Assembly: GCF_905171775.1 (NCBI RefSeq)
Contig: NC_053501.1
Location: forward strand, 11,996,844-12,060,843
Direction: 5' to 3'
From: Rana temporaria
Lineage: Eukaryota; Chordata; Amphibia; Anura; Ranidae
Length of the DNA stretch: 64,000 bases
Made by a program: the position numbers and the translations under genes. The notes under the pieces are model-generated. The model searched no databases. It was not told the DNA's origin and saw only the letters and a list, made by a program, of their open reading frames with translations. Positions 43,180-54,793 of this stretch are shown piece by piece; the stretch's first letter is position 1, and each line of letters opens with the position of its first letter.

Positions 43180-43388
43180 AGTAAAACCAGGGACAGTATG
43201 TAAAAATCTGTGTTTTTTTTACATCTGTCCCTGATATGTCCGAATCCGACATGCTTTTGATGTGAAAATTCCGCGATTTTAGCTGCCCCGCCTCTGCACT
43301 GCCTCCTGGCGTGGTGGCCATCTGTAAGCCCGGGGGCCCCATAATCTTCTATTGCCCGGGGGCCCCATAAGTTGTCAGTCCGCCCCTG
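43180..43388. mobile_element. hAT right-end fragment
   Basis: The text AGTAAAACCAGGGACAGTAT through GCCCGGGGGCCCCATAAG to TTGTCAGTCCGCCCCTG (end 43388) matches the outer parts of the hAT element at 52005-53136. The left end is missing. Confidence 0.7.
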
Positions 43389-43389
43389 C

Positions 43390-43882
43390 CATTAGTGCCA
43401 TTAATCAGTGCCCATCAGTGCTGCATCATCAGTGCTCATTAGTGCCACATATATATTCCCATTAGTGCCACCAATCAGTGCCCATCAGTGCTGCCTATCA
43501 GTGCCCATCAGTGCCACATAGCAGTGCCTATTAGTGCCACCAATCAATGCCACTTAGCAGTGCAGCCTCATCATTGCCTCTTCATCAGTGTCCCCCAGTG
43601 CTGCATCATCAGTGCTCATTAGTGCCCCATATCAATGCCCATTAGTGCCATTAATCAGTGCCGCCTATCAGTGCCCACCAGTGCTGCATCATCAGTGCTC
43701 ATTAGTGCCACATATATATTCCCATTATTGCCACCAATCAGTGGCCATCAGTGCCGCCTATCAGTGCCCATCAGTGCCACATAGCAGTGCCCAATAGTGC
43801 CACATAGCAGTGCCCAATAGTGCTGCCTATCAGTGCAGCCTCATCAGTGCCCATCAGTGCCGCCTATCAGTGCCCATCAGTG
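43390..43882. repeat. CAGTGCCCATCAGTGC-type minisatellite
   Basis: Irregular units such as ATCAGTGCCCATCAGTGC, with CCACAT, TGCATC, CGCCT or CAGCCT inserts, some 30 in all. It probably sits inside the TTAACCACTT-type element ending at 44126. Confidence 0.9.
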
Positions 43883-44126
43883 AAGGAGAATAGTTACCTA
43901 TTTTCAAAATTGTATAATAAACTATGAAATTTCAATATTTAGCAAAAACAATAAAAACCCAGTGGTGATTAAATACCACTAAAATAAAGCTTTATTTGTG
44001 TAAAAAAAATATATATATATAAAAATGAAGTTTGGTTACAGTTACGCGCAATTGTCATTTAAAGTGCGACAGCGCTGAAAGCTGGGGCAGGAAGGGGGAG
44101 AAAGTGCTCAGTGTGCAAGTGGTTAA
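43883..44126 (-). mobile_element. End of a TTAACCACTT-family element
   Basis: It contains GGTGATTAAATACCACTAAA, AAAGCTTTATTTGTG and GCAATTGTCATTTAAAGTG, ending AAGTGGTTAA (TTAA 44123-44126). The minisatellite to its left is the likely interior, as in the Tc1-nested copy near 10000. Confidence 0.65.
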
Positions 44127-44196
44127 ATTACATATCAATCATAAAAAATATGGAACAACAATCCAATAAAAATGTATATTTTTTATATATATATTA

Positions 44197-45064
44197 GTGC
44201 TGTCAGTTAAACGCGTTATTAACGGCGTTAACACAAACCCATTTTAACGCCGTCAATTTTTTTATCGCGCGATTAATGAGGTTCACCCTTTAAAACATTT
44301 TTTTTTTTGTCAGCACGTACCTCTTAACCCTTTCACGCCAACGGGACGCATATATGCGTCCTCGGCTTTCGGGGGTTATACCGGGATGATGCCTGCAGCC
44401 GCAGGCATCATCCCGGTACCGTTGTTTAGAGCGGGCGATCGGCTATCCAAACATAACAACCGATTCGGCTAAAAGCCGCTCGGTTGTTATGCCGGAGGAG
44501 CGGGAGGAGACATCCCCCCCTCCCGCCGCCTTTCGCTGCTCTGACCGGGCCTCCCGTCCCACCGGAAGACCCGATCCTCCATCCGCCGCGTTCTGTGTCC
44601 AGGCGGAGACTGACACTAAGCCGTAAGCGGCTTTGATTCAGTCTCCGCATTGAAACCACGGAAGCGGCGTCATGACGTCACTTCCGGGTTTCTCGGCTGC
44701 CAATGGCGCCGGATTAAAAAAAGTACACAGTATTCAGAATCGCCGTTTTTGGCGATCTGAATACTTTGAAGTGCAAAGGAGGGCTCGGAGGTCTTTTAGA
44801 CCCCGATCCCTCCATAAAGAGTACCTGTCACCACCTATTGCTGTCACAAGGGATGTTTACATTCCATGTGACAGCAATAAAAGTGATCAAAATGTAAAAA
44901 AATAAAAAAACACAATTTAATATTATAAAAAAAAAAAAAATAAGAAAACAAAAAAAAAAAATGTTTTAAAGGGTGAACCTCCTTAATCGCGCGATTAATC
45001 GTGAGTTAACTATGACATTAATGCGATTAATCACGATTAGAAATTTTAATCGCTTGACAGCACT
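44197..45064. mobile_element. Element with TAGTGCTGTCA ends and AATCGCG subterminal repeats
   Basis: TTAGTGCTGTCAGTTAAACG at the left and, reverse complemented, TTAGTGCTGTCAAGCGATTA at the right. Further in, GAGGTTCACCCTTTAAAACA pairs with its inverse near 44965. ATATAT flanks both sides. The core (44332-44880) opens with TTAACCCTTTCACGCCAACG and may itself be a nested TTAA element. No coding capacity. Confidence 0.75.
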
Positions 45065-45591
45065 AATATATATATATACTTATTTTGGAAAGGATTCAAA
45101 ATAACATTTTTGTAACCCGTAATATTACTAGACGCAACATGAAAAATACAAAATACCCCCACGACGTCCAATCAGCCAGCGTCTTTTCACTGCTCCGGCT
45201 GAATCCGTTACGAGACATTTCCATCAGTCCTTGTTCTGCTCTGCAGCATTTATTTTATTTTTTTTCCCATTTTTAAACCTCTGTCTGCAGCATTTCCTTG
45301 TGGTCAATAATAGTAAAACTGCAGAGATTTATTTCTGTTTATCAGAGATGCCCACTCTACGTGATTTGTGGACAGAAAACAGCTGGAGGGGTAATGACAA
45401 GGCTCACTGAGCAAGAGGCTTCCAACATAGCGCAAAACACAATGACAAGTCACGCTGGAAAAGTACGATGCTCAAATGGAAGTGCCAGGAATGAGTCATA
45501 TTGTATATAATGCAACCGCTTCCGATTCCGCTAAGCCGGGGTGTGAAGGACTTCTGTCTACAGGAACATCCGGAATGGCTCTCACCTAACG
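45065..45591. other. Unclassified sequence
   Basis: No recognised frame or repeat. It ends at the perfect hAT target duplication. Confidence 0.4.
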
Positions 45592-45754
45592 CTATCAGGC
45601 AGGGCTGTCTTAATGAGAGGGCACACCTGGTCGCTGCCCAGGGGCCCCAGCTGCATGGGGGGCCCCTGCACTTTCCCCAAAGCAGCTGGTCCTTGAACCC
45701 ACGCTGCCCCGAAATTGGGGGCCCCATGATGGCACTGAGAGTGGTAGATAAACA

Positions 45755-46475
45755 GGGGCCCGGATTCACATACATCGGCGCATATTTATGCCGCCGTAGC
45801 GTATCTCCTTTACGCTACGCCGACGTAGCGCAGAGAGGCAAGCACTGGATTCACAAAGCCAGTGCTGCCAAATCTGCGCTGGGTTTCCTAGGCGTAAGCC
45901 GGAGTAGGTGGAAGTGGGCGTGAGTCATGCAAATGATGGGCTGAGTCTCAGACAGATACGTATAATGAACGGCGCATGCGCCGTCCCGTGAACGCATCCC
46001 AGTGCGCATGCTCAGAATCACGTCGGAACTACTCCCTAAGATACGCCGGATCACTGCCTACGGCGTGAATGTAACCTACGCCTAGTCATATTCACGTCCT
46101 ACGTAAAATACATCGGCTTGTGTTCCCTGTTGCAGCCCTTTGCACGGATGCTGCTGAGTTACACCTCCTTTATGGGGCATAACTTTACGCCGGACGTATG
46201 ACTTTACGCGCACTGCGTCGGATGGACGTACGTTCGTGAATCGGCGTATCTCCCTCATTTGCATATGTGAATAGAAAATCAATGGGAGCGCCAAAAACGT
46301 ACAGCGTAAATATGCGCCCACTCTACGCCGGCGTTGGAAAGTTATGTCGGTCGGATAAAGCCTGTTTTCAGGCGTATCTCAGTTTGTGGGCACGGCGCAT
46401 AGATACAATGGCGCATATTTGCACTTACGCGGTGTATCTCGAGATACGTCGGCGTAAGTGCTTTGTGAATCCGGG
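45755..46475. mobile_element. GATTCACA-type MITE inside the hAT element (first)
   Basis: It starts CCCGGATTCACATACATCGG and ends TTTGTGAATCCGGG. The interior is rich in TACGCCG, TGCGCATGC and ACGTCGG words. It abuts the second MITE without spacer. Confidence 0.75.
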
Positions 46476-47168
46476 GGGTAGATTCAGAAATAAGATACGA
46501 CGGCGTATCTCCTGATACGCCGTCGTATCTCCGAGTGCGAGCGGTCGTATCTATGCGCCAGATTCAGAGAATCTTACACCGTCGTATCTTAGGCTGCATA
46601 TTTACGCTGGCTGCTAGGTGGCGCTTCCGTATAGTTACGCAAGGAATATGCTAATGAGGTATTTACGCCGTTTCAGAAACGTACGTCCCGCGGGCGCATT
46701 TTTTTACGTTGTTTATGTCAGGCTTTTTTCGGCGTATAGTTACCCCTGCTATATGAGGCGTAGCTAATGTTAAGTATGGCCGTCGTTCCATAGTTTTGAA
46801 AATTTTACGTCGTTTGCGTAAGTCGTTCGCGAATACGGCTGTACGTCATTTACGTTCACGTCGAATCCAATACGTCCTTGCGGCGTACTTTGGAGCAATG
46901 CACACTGGGATATTTTACGGACGGCGCATGCGCCGTTCAAAAAAAACATCAAAAACGCTGGGTCAAGTAAAATTGAAATAAAACACGCCCCCAACATCCC
47001 CATTTGAATTAGGCGGGCTTACGCCGCAACACATACGTTACGCCGCCGTAACTAAGGGCGCAAGTTCTTTCTGCATACGGAACTTGCGCCCAAAGTTACA
47101 GCGGCGTAACGTATCGGAGATACGTTACGCCCGCAGAAAGATGCGCTCATCTTTCTGAATCCGGGCCC
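46476..47168. mobile_element. GATTCAGA-type MITE inside the hAT element (second)
   Basis: It starts GGGTAGATTCAGAAATAAGA and ends CTTTCTGAATCCGGG. It contains GATACGACGGCGTATC hairpins and AACGACGGCC-related words near 46775. It belongs to the same broad family as 14261 and 18079. Confidence 0.75.
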
Positions 47169-47271
47169 GGGCCTTGATGTCTGTTTGCCTGCACTGTCAT
47201 CGTTGTAGGGGCCCCAGAGCATTTCTTTGCCCAGGGGCCCATGATGCTATTAAGACGGCCCTGCTATCAGG

Positions 47272-47790
47272 TGCATAAGAGTGACTACGGGGTGGAGGCG
47301 ATTGATTGGTGCATTTAAAGCTCCCCTCCCCACCCCGATAACAGCAAAGCAATGTTAATCAATAAACTTATTAAAGGTTATTATTTGTAGTCAATTCTGC
47401 GCCCCCTGAATGTGAAACCCCCCCACAGCCCACCAGTAAACCACTTGCTCTCCGGGGCAAATTTTGTATTTTTTACATGTTAAAATCAGCTTTTTTTTTT
47501 TTTTTTGCTAGAGAATTACTTAGGACCACCCAAAATGATGTATTTTCTGAAAGCAGAGGCCCTGAAGAATAAAATGGTGACTGTTGGAATTTTTTTTAAT
47601 GCCACATCATTTTTGTGCAGCTGTTTATCAAATGGAAATTGTTCTAGAAAAATGCGCTAAAAAGCACTTTCGTGCGCACAAACGCTATGTATAAAAGATG
47701 GGGTTGCAACAAGTAAATAGATACCAAACATGGCATGATTTAAACATTTCATTTACCTTTTCTTTTTTACCACCTCTCCCATGACACCGA
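47272..47790. other. Unclassified sequence
   Basis: A T run lies at about 47492-47507. No gene or repeat ends seen. Confidence 0.35.
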
Positions 47791-48735
47791 CTATGTGGCA
47801 CCAACCCCCCCCCCCCCCCACTGAGGCCAAAAATGGGGAACTACTTCTCCTACTGATGCCCACGAAGATGCACCATTCCTCCCACCAACATCGACAATGG
47901 GGCACTACTCCCCCCCACCAGCACCAATGATGGGGGAAACTATTCCTCCCGCCGACGCCAGCGATGCGGCACTATTCCTCTCACCAACAATGGGGCACCC
48001 CTCATCCCACTGACGTCAACAATGGGCCCCCAAACCCCCCCCCCCCCCTACTGACACAGACGATGGAGCACAACTCTGTCTCCAACTGATGCTGCAATGG
48101 GGTACTACTCTTCCCGACCAACGCCAATGATGCAGCACCATTCCTCCCACCAACGATGGGGCACCACTCCTCTCACCGACACTGATGATGGGGCACCACT
48201 CCCCCATTGATGCCAACAATGGGACACTACTCCTCCCACCAATGACAATGATGGGGCACCATTCCTCCCACCAATGATGGGGCAATGCTCCCCCCCACCA
48301 ATGCCAATGACGGGACACCACTCCTCCCGCTGACGCCAACAATGGGGCACCACCCCACCACTGACACCGACGATGGAGCACAACTCCATCCCCCACTGAC
48401 ACCAACAATGGGGAACTACTCTTCCCACCGACGCCAGCAATGGAGCACCATTCCTCCCACCGGTACCGATGATGGGGCACCACCCCCCCTATTGATGCCA
48501 ACAATGGGGCACTGCTCCTCCCACCAATGTCAATGATGGGACACCATTCCTCCCACCAATGATGGGGCATTACTTTCCCCACCAATGCCAATGACGCTAC
48601 ACCACTCCCCCCACAACACCAACAATGGTGCACCATCTGCCCCACCGACACCGACGATTGGGGCACGACTCCATTCCCCAGTAACCACAGACGCCATGCA
48701 ACTTCTTCACTCCCACCAACATTGGGCACCCTCAA
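47791..48735. repeat. Degenerate minisatellite of 30-35-bp units
   Basis: Units such as ACCAATGATGGGGCACCATT and CCTCCCACCAATGCC repeat with much variation. The long minus-strand frame across it is a translation artefact. The wording resembles the hAT minisatellite at 61490-61975. Confidence 0.85.
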
Positions 48736-48757
48736 CTCCTATTACTACTACTACTAC

Positions 48758-48789
<32 letters not shown>

Positions 48790-48807
48790 CTACTACTACT
48801 ACTAATA

Positions 48808-48870
<63 letters not shown>

Positions 48871-49058
48871 GTTTTTGTTATTATTACTACAATTTGTATT
48901 GTTATTAGTAGTAGTAGTTGCATTTCTATGTATGTATGTATTATTATTATTATTATTATTATTAGTAGTAGTAGTAGTAGTAGTAGTAGTTGTAGTAATA
49001 CTATTATTTATGTAGTATTATTATTGTTATTATTGGTAGTAGTATTACTATTATTTAT

Positions 49059-49105
<47 letters not shown>

Positions 49106-49162
49106 GATATTACTACTATAAGTATTGTTATTAGTAGTAGTAGTAGTTGCATTACTATTTAT

Positions 49163-49211
<49 letters not shown>

Positions 49212-49234
49212 TACTACTATTAATATTGTTGTTG

Positions 49235-49280
<46 letters not shown>

Positions 49281-49295
49281 CATTATTATTATTAT

Positions 49296-49338
<43 letters not shown>

Positions 49339-49359
49339 TGTAGTAATACTATTATTTAT

Positions 49360-49426
<67 letters not shown>

Positions 49427-49452
49427 TACTATTAATATTGTTGTTGTTATTG

Positions 49453-49493
<41 letters not shown>

Positions 49494-49504
49494 ATTATTA
49501 TTAT

Positions 49505-49538
<34 letters not shown>

Positions 49539-49653
49539 TGTGGTAATACTATTATTTATGTATTATTATTGGTAGTAGTAGTAGTAGTAGTATTACTATT
49601 ATTTATGTACTATTATTGTTATTATTGGTAGTAGTAGTATTACTATTATTTAT

Positions 49654-49692
<39 letters not shown>
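48736..49692. repeat. (ATT)n / (TAG)n microsatellite, nearly 1 kb
   Basis: ATT tracts alternate with TAGTAG and ACTACT blocks and with the recurring phrase GTAATACTATTATTTATGTA (about 48994, 49046, 49343, 49545, 49596 and 49636). This shows higher-order duplication of blocks of the repeat. Confidence 0.95.
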
Positions 49693-49693
<1 letters not shown>

Positions 49694-50269
49694 GTATATT
49701 ATATGTTACATCCTCCTCCATTGTCTGGAATTACTTTTTTTTTTTTTGCTTATTTCTTTTTTCCTCTGACGATAAAAAAACCTGACAGCCGGAGTCAGGA
49801 AAGTTAACTGCGTGTAATACGTAGCAGAACTGAAGACCGTAACAGCTGCGCTAAGAAAATCCAATGCACATTACACTCATTACAGGAAAGATGAACCATA
49901 TAGAAACTCAATTAACAAGTAGATGAAAAAGAAAATTAAAGAAACTGAGTCAGTGTATAGAAAACGACGGTGGGGACTGGCAGCACCAAGTCTCATCTGT
50001 CACCGAGGAAATCAGTCCATGCAAAGCTTCACAACTACATCTGTTGGACTAATCAGAGCAAAATCCACTGTGCCCACCATTGTCTGACTGCAGGAAACAT
50101 TCTTCCCGAAAGGTCTACCGGGAGACGGAGAAACTTTCTTATTGTTGGAAAATTCAAGAAAGTTCTAATTCCTGCCAACCCTTTCATGGTCGCACTTCCC
50201 GAGAAAACATATGTTGGGACCGATCTTGTTTAACTTCTTTGATGAGCCACCGGAGCTTCCCGATATATT
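49693..50269. other. Unclassified sequence
   Basis: Frames near 49970-50355 have no recognised motif. No terminal repeats. Confidence 0.35.
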
Positions 50270-51353
50270 TACACGTAGCAGAGGGTGCGTCAGAGGGGGT
50301 GGGGTCACGTGATGGGTGGCCCCGCCTCCCCTATATAAGAAATGTCCAGCGGTGAGAGGAGGTCGGCGATGCTGCGATCTGGATGGATGGATCTTCTCAT
50401 CGTTGGACCGGAGATCACCCGCACTACAGTGTGTGTGTGTGTGTGTTTTTGTTAAAGGGGTCTTCCAGATTCTGATAAGCCCCCCGCCCGCAGACCCCCA
50501 CAACCACCGGGCAAGGGTTGTGGGGATGAGGCCCTTGTCCCCATCAACATGGGGACATCCTCCCCATGTTGAGGGCATGTGGACTGGTACGGTTCAGGAG
50601 AGGGAGGGCACACTCTGTCCCCCCTCTTTTCTGCGGCCAGCCAGGTTAACATGCTCGGATAAGGGGTCTGGTGTGAATTTTTGGGGGAACTCCACGCCAT
50701 TTTTTTTTAAATTTGGGGTGGAGTTCCCCCTTAAAATCCACACCAGACCTGAAGGGTCTGGAATAGATATTTGGGGGGAACCCTACATTTTTAAAATCGA
50801 CGACGGGGTTCCCCTTAATATCCATTCCAGACCTGAAGGGCCTGGTAATGGAATTTGGGGGGACCCCCACGCTATTTTTTTTTTTTTATGAATGAATTCG
50901 CTCTGAATTGCCAGAGCCGACAATTCATTATAGCCGCAAGTCCGGTTTTAAAATACTTTTTTTCCTTTCAGAAATGACACTTTGTGCAGGGACAGTTCTA
51001 TGTACGGGAAACATGCGCTATTTCACATGCTGACTTTACACCCCCCTAGGTACGAAATTTAAAGTAATATTTCACTTTTATTGTTTCACTTTTAGCATTA
51101 TTAAATTCACTGCTCCCGAAAAAACGGACGTTTTTAAAACTTTTTTTTGCATTGATACATGTCCCCTGGGACAGGACCCGGGTCCCCAAACACTTTTTAG
51201 GACAATAACTTGCATATTAGCCTTTAAAATTAGCACTTTAGATTTCAAATGTTCGAGTCCCATAGACTTTAACGGGGTTCTAAAGTTCACACGAACATTT
51301 GGTGTGTTCGCAAGTTCTGGTGCGAACCGAACCGGGGGGCGTTCGGCTCATCC
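50270..51353 (+). repeat. Single copy of the hairpin-array repeat (copy C)
   Basis: TAGCAGAGGGTGCGTCAGAG and TATATAAG (50332-50339) correspond to copy B. A deletion has removed the stretch containing AATAAA, leaving GTGTGTGTG at 50429-50445. Hairpins follow at about 50500-50560, 50665-50749, 50755-50833 and from 50839. The copy ends with GTTCGCAAGTTCTGGTGCGA and GGGCGTTCGGCTCATCCC. Confidence 0.7.
50665..50875 (+). repeat. Tandem hairpin units of about 84-90 bp
   Basis: Two complete units share the outer stem GGTCTGG/CCAGACC and the connector TGAAG; a third begins GGCCTGGTAATGG. Inner stems differ: GGGGGAACTCCAC with GTGGAGTTCCCCC (unit 1) and GGGGAACCC with GGGTTCCCC (unit 2). Unit starts are 90 and 84 bp apart. 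Confidence 0.85.
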
Positions 51354-51580
51354 CAAGATTATAGCTGCCCCGTCTCTCTGGTACCTTTTCAGTGTGTGTA
51401 CTGTATGTGTATTCTGTGTGTATGTATACTGTGTGTGTGTGTGTACTGTGTGTGTATACTGTGTGTTTGTGTACTGTGTGGCCCCATAATCTATGCCTGG
51501 GTGCCTCATAATCTCCTGTTGCCCGGAGCCCCATATTCTCCTATTGCCGGGGGCCCCATGAGTTGTCAGTCCGCCACCTG
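51354..51580. mobile_element. hAT right-end fragment with TG-rich interior
   Basis: GATTATAGCTGCCCCGTCTC, GTACCTTTTCAGTGTGTG, TGTGTATACTG repeats, GGGGCCCCATGAG and TTGTCAGTCCGCCACCTG at the end (51580) match the hAT element at 52005-53136. The left end is absent. Confidence 0.7.
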
Positions 51581-52004
51581 CATGAAGCTGATTGGTTCCT
51601 ATGCAGATCTTCACCAGATTTTTACTCTACAGTTTTAAGTGAATCAACCCCGTTGTTCTGTTGTTAGAATGATTCCCTATAGGATTCAATCATTTAAAAA
51701 CAATACTTTATTGTAAATAAAAGACCGGCTGACGTTCTAATAACCAATAAAATCCAAAACCATGATTACTAAAGGCTTGTGTGTCCGAGTAGCTATGTAT
51801 TGATCCAGGAAAAAGAATATTGAAATATATTGATCCAGGGAATTAATCCAACTGACCTTGGAGGGAGGGAATGTATTTTCCTCCTATGTGGTTAAATAGA
51901 TGCCCAAAGAGGTTTTTGTTTTGCGCTTTTCTGGACCAGAAAGAAAGAATGAATGCAGTGACTTGATGAACATCAGTCATAGTAACTACTTGACCATGTA
52001 TATG
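51581..52004. other. Unclassified sequence with a small MITE fragment
   Basis: 51583-51650 resembles the interior and right end of the GGGGTT-type MITE (AGCTGATTGGTTCCTATGCA ... GAATCAACCCC). The rest is unclassified. Confidence 0.4.
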
Positions 52005-53136
52005 CAGGGGCGGACTGACCATTCGGGCACTCGGGCATTGCCTGAGGGTCCCATGCCACTAGGGGGCCCCATCAGGGTTGCCAGCCTCAGTAAAACCAGG
52101 GACAGTATGTAAAAATCTGTGTTTTTTAAAAAAAATCCCAGGATTATAGCTGCCCCGCCTCTCCAGTACCTTTTCAGTGTGTGTGTGTGTGTGTGTGTAT
52201 TCTGTGTGTGTATATTGTGTGTCTGTGTGTATACTGTGTATGTATACTGTAGGGCCCAGATTCAAGTAGATTTGCGCTTTATTTGCGGGGGAGCAGGGCA
52301 ACGATTTTGCCCTGCGCCCCCGCAAATAATTTGCGCTACCCTCGATTCACGGAGCAGTAGCTCCGTGAATTGCGAGGGCGCTCCTGCAAATTTGCCCGGC
52401 GTAAGCGCGCGCAAGTTAAATGATCCCGCCGGGGGCGGGAATCATTTAAATTAGGCGCGCTCCCACGCCGAGCGTACAGCGCATGCTCCGTCGGGAAACT
52501 TTCCCGACGTGCATTGCGGCAAATGACGTCGCAAGGACGTCATTTGCTTCAAAGTGAACGTGATTGGCGTCCAGCGCCATTCACGAATCACTTACGCAAA
52601 CGCCGTGAAATTCAAATTTCACGGCGCGGGAAGGCCGGCTATACTTTAGCATTGGCTGCCCCTACTATTAGAAGGGGCAGCCTTGCGCTAAAGTTGCCGT
52701 ACGGGGCCCGCGCAAGCTTGTGAATCAGTGGTAGTATGCAATTTGCATACTACACGCTGATCACAATGGGAGCGCCCCCTATCGGCCCACGCAAGAATGC
52801 AGCCTAAAATCTGCGAGGCATAAGAGCCTTATGCCGCGCAGATTTTAGGCTGCAGTCGGTGTAACGAGGTTCCTGAATCAGGAGCACTCGTTACACCGGA
52901 GCAAGTAAGCAATTGCGCCTTGTAACCTATGGTTACACGGGCGCAATTGCTTCTTGAATATGGCCCTATGTGTGTATATTGTGTGTCTGTGTGTGTATAC
53001 GGTGTATGTATACTGTATGTGTGTATACTGTATGGCCCCATAATCTTTTGCCTGGGGGCCCCATAATCTCCTATTGCACGGGGGCCCCATGATCTCCTAT
53101 TGCCTAGGGGCCCCATGAGTTCTCAGTCTGCCCCTG
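52005..53136. mobile_element. hAT element with nested MITE
   Basis: The left end is CAGGGGCGGACTGACCATTC and the right end, reverse complemented, CAGGGGCAGACTGAGAACTC. The flanking octamers TGTATATG (51997-52004) and CGTATATG (53137-53144) agree at 7 of 8 positions. Without the nested insertion it is about 415 bp of GGGGCCCCAT and TGTGTATACTG text, with no transposase. Confidence 0.85.
52252..52966. mobile_element. GGGCCCAGATTCAAG MITE nested in the hAT element
   Basis: Ends GGGCCCAGATTCAAGTAGA and, reverse complemented, GGGCCATATTCAAGAAGC, with TA on both sides. The interior is CpG-rich with GACGTCGCAAGGACGTC, TGCGCATGC-like words and a hairpin pairing AATCTGCGAGGCATAAG with its inverse. 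Confidence 0.8.
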
Positions 53137-53158
53137 CGTATATGTATTTATGACCCAA

Positions 53159-53596
53159 ATGCCGCATACCCACACGGTCTGAATTCCCAACAACAAATGT
53201 TCGATAGAAGCATATGGTCGGAAAATTAGACCATGTGTAGGCCCCATCGGACATTTGCTGTGGAATTTTCGACAACAAATGTTTGAGAGCTGGTTCTCAA
53301 TTTTTCCGACAACAAAAGTTCTTGTCGGAAACTCCAATCGCCTGTAGCCAATTCCGATGCACAAAAATCCTACTCATTCTCGGAATCAATTTGATGCATG
53401 CTCGGAACCATTTAACTTAATTTTTCACGGCTCGTCTTAGTGTTGTACGTCACCGCGTTCTTGACGTTCAGAATTTCCGACAACATTTGTGTGACCGTGT
53501 GTGTGCAAGACAAGTTTGAGCCAACAATCCGTCGGAAAAAAATCCACAGTTTTGATGTCGGAATGACGGAATATCCGATCGTCTGTACGCGGCATT
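53159..53596. mobile_element. GTACACACG-group MITE, diverged
   Basis: ATGCCGCATACCCACACGGT at the left and GTCTGTACGCGGCATT at the right. Inverse words CGACAACAAATGTTCG and TTCCGACAA recur through the interior, so it folds as a whole. Confidence 0.7.
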
Positions 53597-54119
53597 ACAG
53601 TACCAATCACATACTACCATGTCATGTACTTTTACTTATATTTGTGTTTTTTTTACTTATTATTGTTACATTTTACTAATACATTTACTATAAATAAATA
53701 TAACCTGTGATGTGACCTTCCATGTCCTGCAGCGTTAGTGAAATATACTTGTCTATGGAACCTTGAACAGGAGCCCAGACCTGGAGGTCATGATGGTCTT
53801 CTGCTTGACATTTCAGAGTGTAGAAAACTCCAGTGAAGCACGTACGGCTTAATTAGAATTAGCAGGGATATTGTCAAGGTAAATGATGCAGGGACAATGC
53901 TTTCTACATGTCACTGGACACATTCGACCAACTGCCTTTCATCCCGCTCATTGACAATAATCCCAACGGCAACCAGAACATTGAGTGATACCTACAATTA
54001 CACTGAAAGAAATGATTTCATTGGTTTCCAGTAAGAAAACTCCACACAAGCTTTATTCTTTAATTCTAACCTATCCAATATATCTATGTAAAGGATATAT
54101 AAATATATACATATATATA
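53597..54119. other. AT-rich sequence, nothing recognised
   Basis: There is a (TA)n-like end (about 54095-54120) where the next element begins. Confidence 0.4.
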
Positions 54120-54167
54120 TACACTATATTATCCAAAGCATTGGGGTTCCCGCCTTTACACACACAT

Positions 54168-54790
54168 AGGGTCAGATTCACATAGAACTGCGGCGGCGTA
54201 ACGTATCGTAGATACGTTACACCGCCGCAAGTTTTCATCGCAAGTGCCTGATTCACAAAGCATTTGCGATGAAAACTACGCCGGCGCAAGGCGTGCTCCC
54301 GCGCCGGACCTACTGCGCATGCTCCGTTTCCTAACTCCCGCCGTGCTTTGCGAACGGCGACGTGCGTAGCGTACTTCCGTATTCCCGGACGTGTTACGCA
54401 AACGACGTTAAATTTTAAATTTTGATGCGGGAACGACGGCCATACTTTAGACAGCAATACGATTGCTGACTAAAGTTAGGGCAGGTCAAATAACGACTAA
54501 AATTGCGATGGGAAACTTGACTACGGACGATGTAGCGAACGTGAAAATCCGTCGGGGATCCGCCGTAACTGCTAATTTGCATACCCGACGCTGGTTTACG
54601 ACGCAAACTCCACCCAGCGGTGGCCGCGGTATTGCATCCTAAGATCCGACAGTGTAAAACAATTACACCTGTCGGATCTTATGGATATCTATGCGTAACT
54701 GATTCTATGAATCAGTCGCATAGATAGAAACAGAGATACGACGGCGTATCAGGAGAAACGCCGTCGTATCTCTTTGTTGAATCTGGCCCA
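54168..54790. mobile_element. GGGTCAGATTCAC MITE nested in the Tc1/mariner-type element
   Basis: GGGTCAGATTCACATAG at the left and TTGAATCTGGCCCA at the right. The interior is collinear with 18079-18759 (CGGCGGCGTAACGTATC, TGCGCATGCTCC, AACGACGGCCATACTTTAG). Confidence 0.8.
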
Positions 54791-54793
54791 TCT

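Larger units (their letters stand above)
45600..47263. mobile_element. hAT element with perfect 8-bp target duplication, filled by MITEs
   Basis: The left end is CAGGGCTGTCTTAATGAG and the right end, reverse complemented, CAGGGCCGTCTTAATAGC. CTATCAGG flanks both sides exactly (45592-45599 and 47264-47271). Just inside are GGGGCCC-rich stretches. The hAT part itself is about 250 bp; the rest is two GATTCA-type MITEs. No transposase remains. Confidence 0.9.

Noticed and set aside
48016..48735. Frame of 239 codons (minus)
   Set aside because: It covers a degenerate minisatellite; the repeating VVPH/HCW/GG pattern mirrors the DNA unit.
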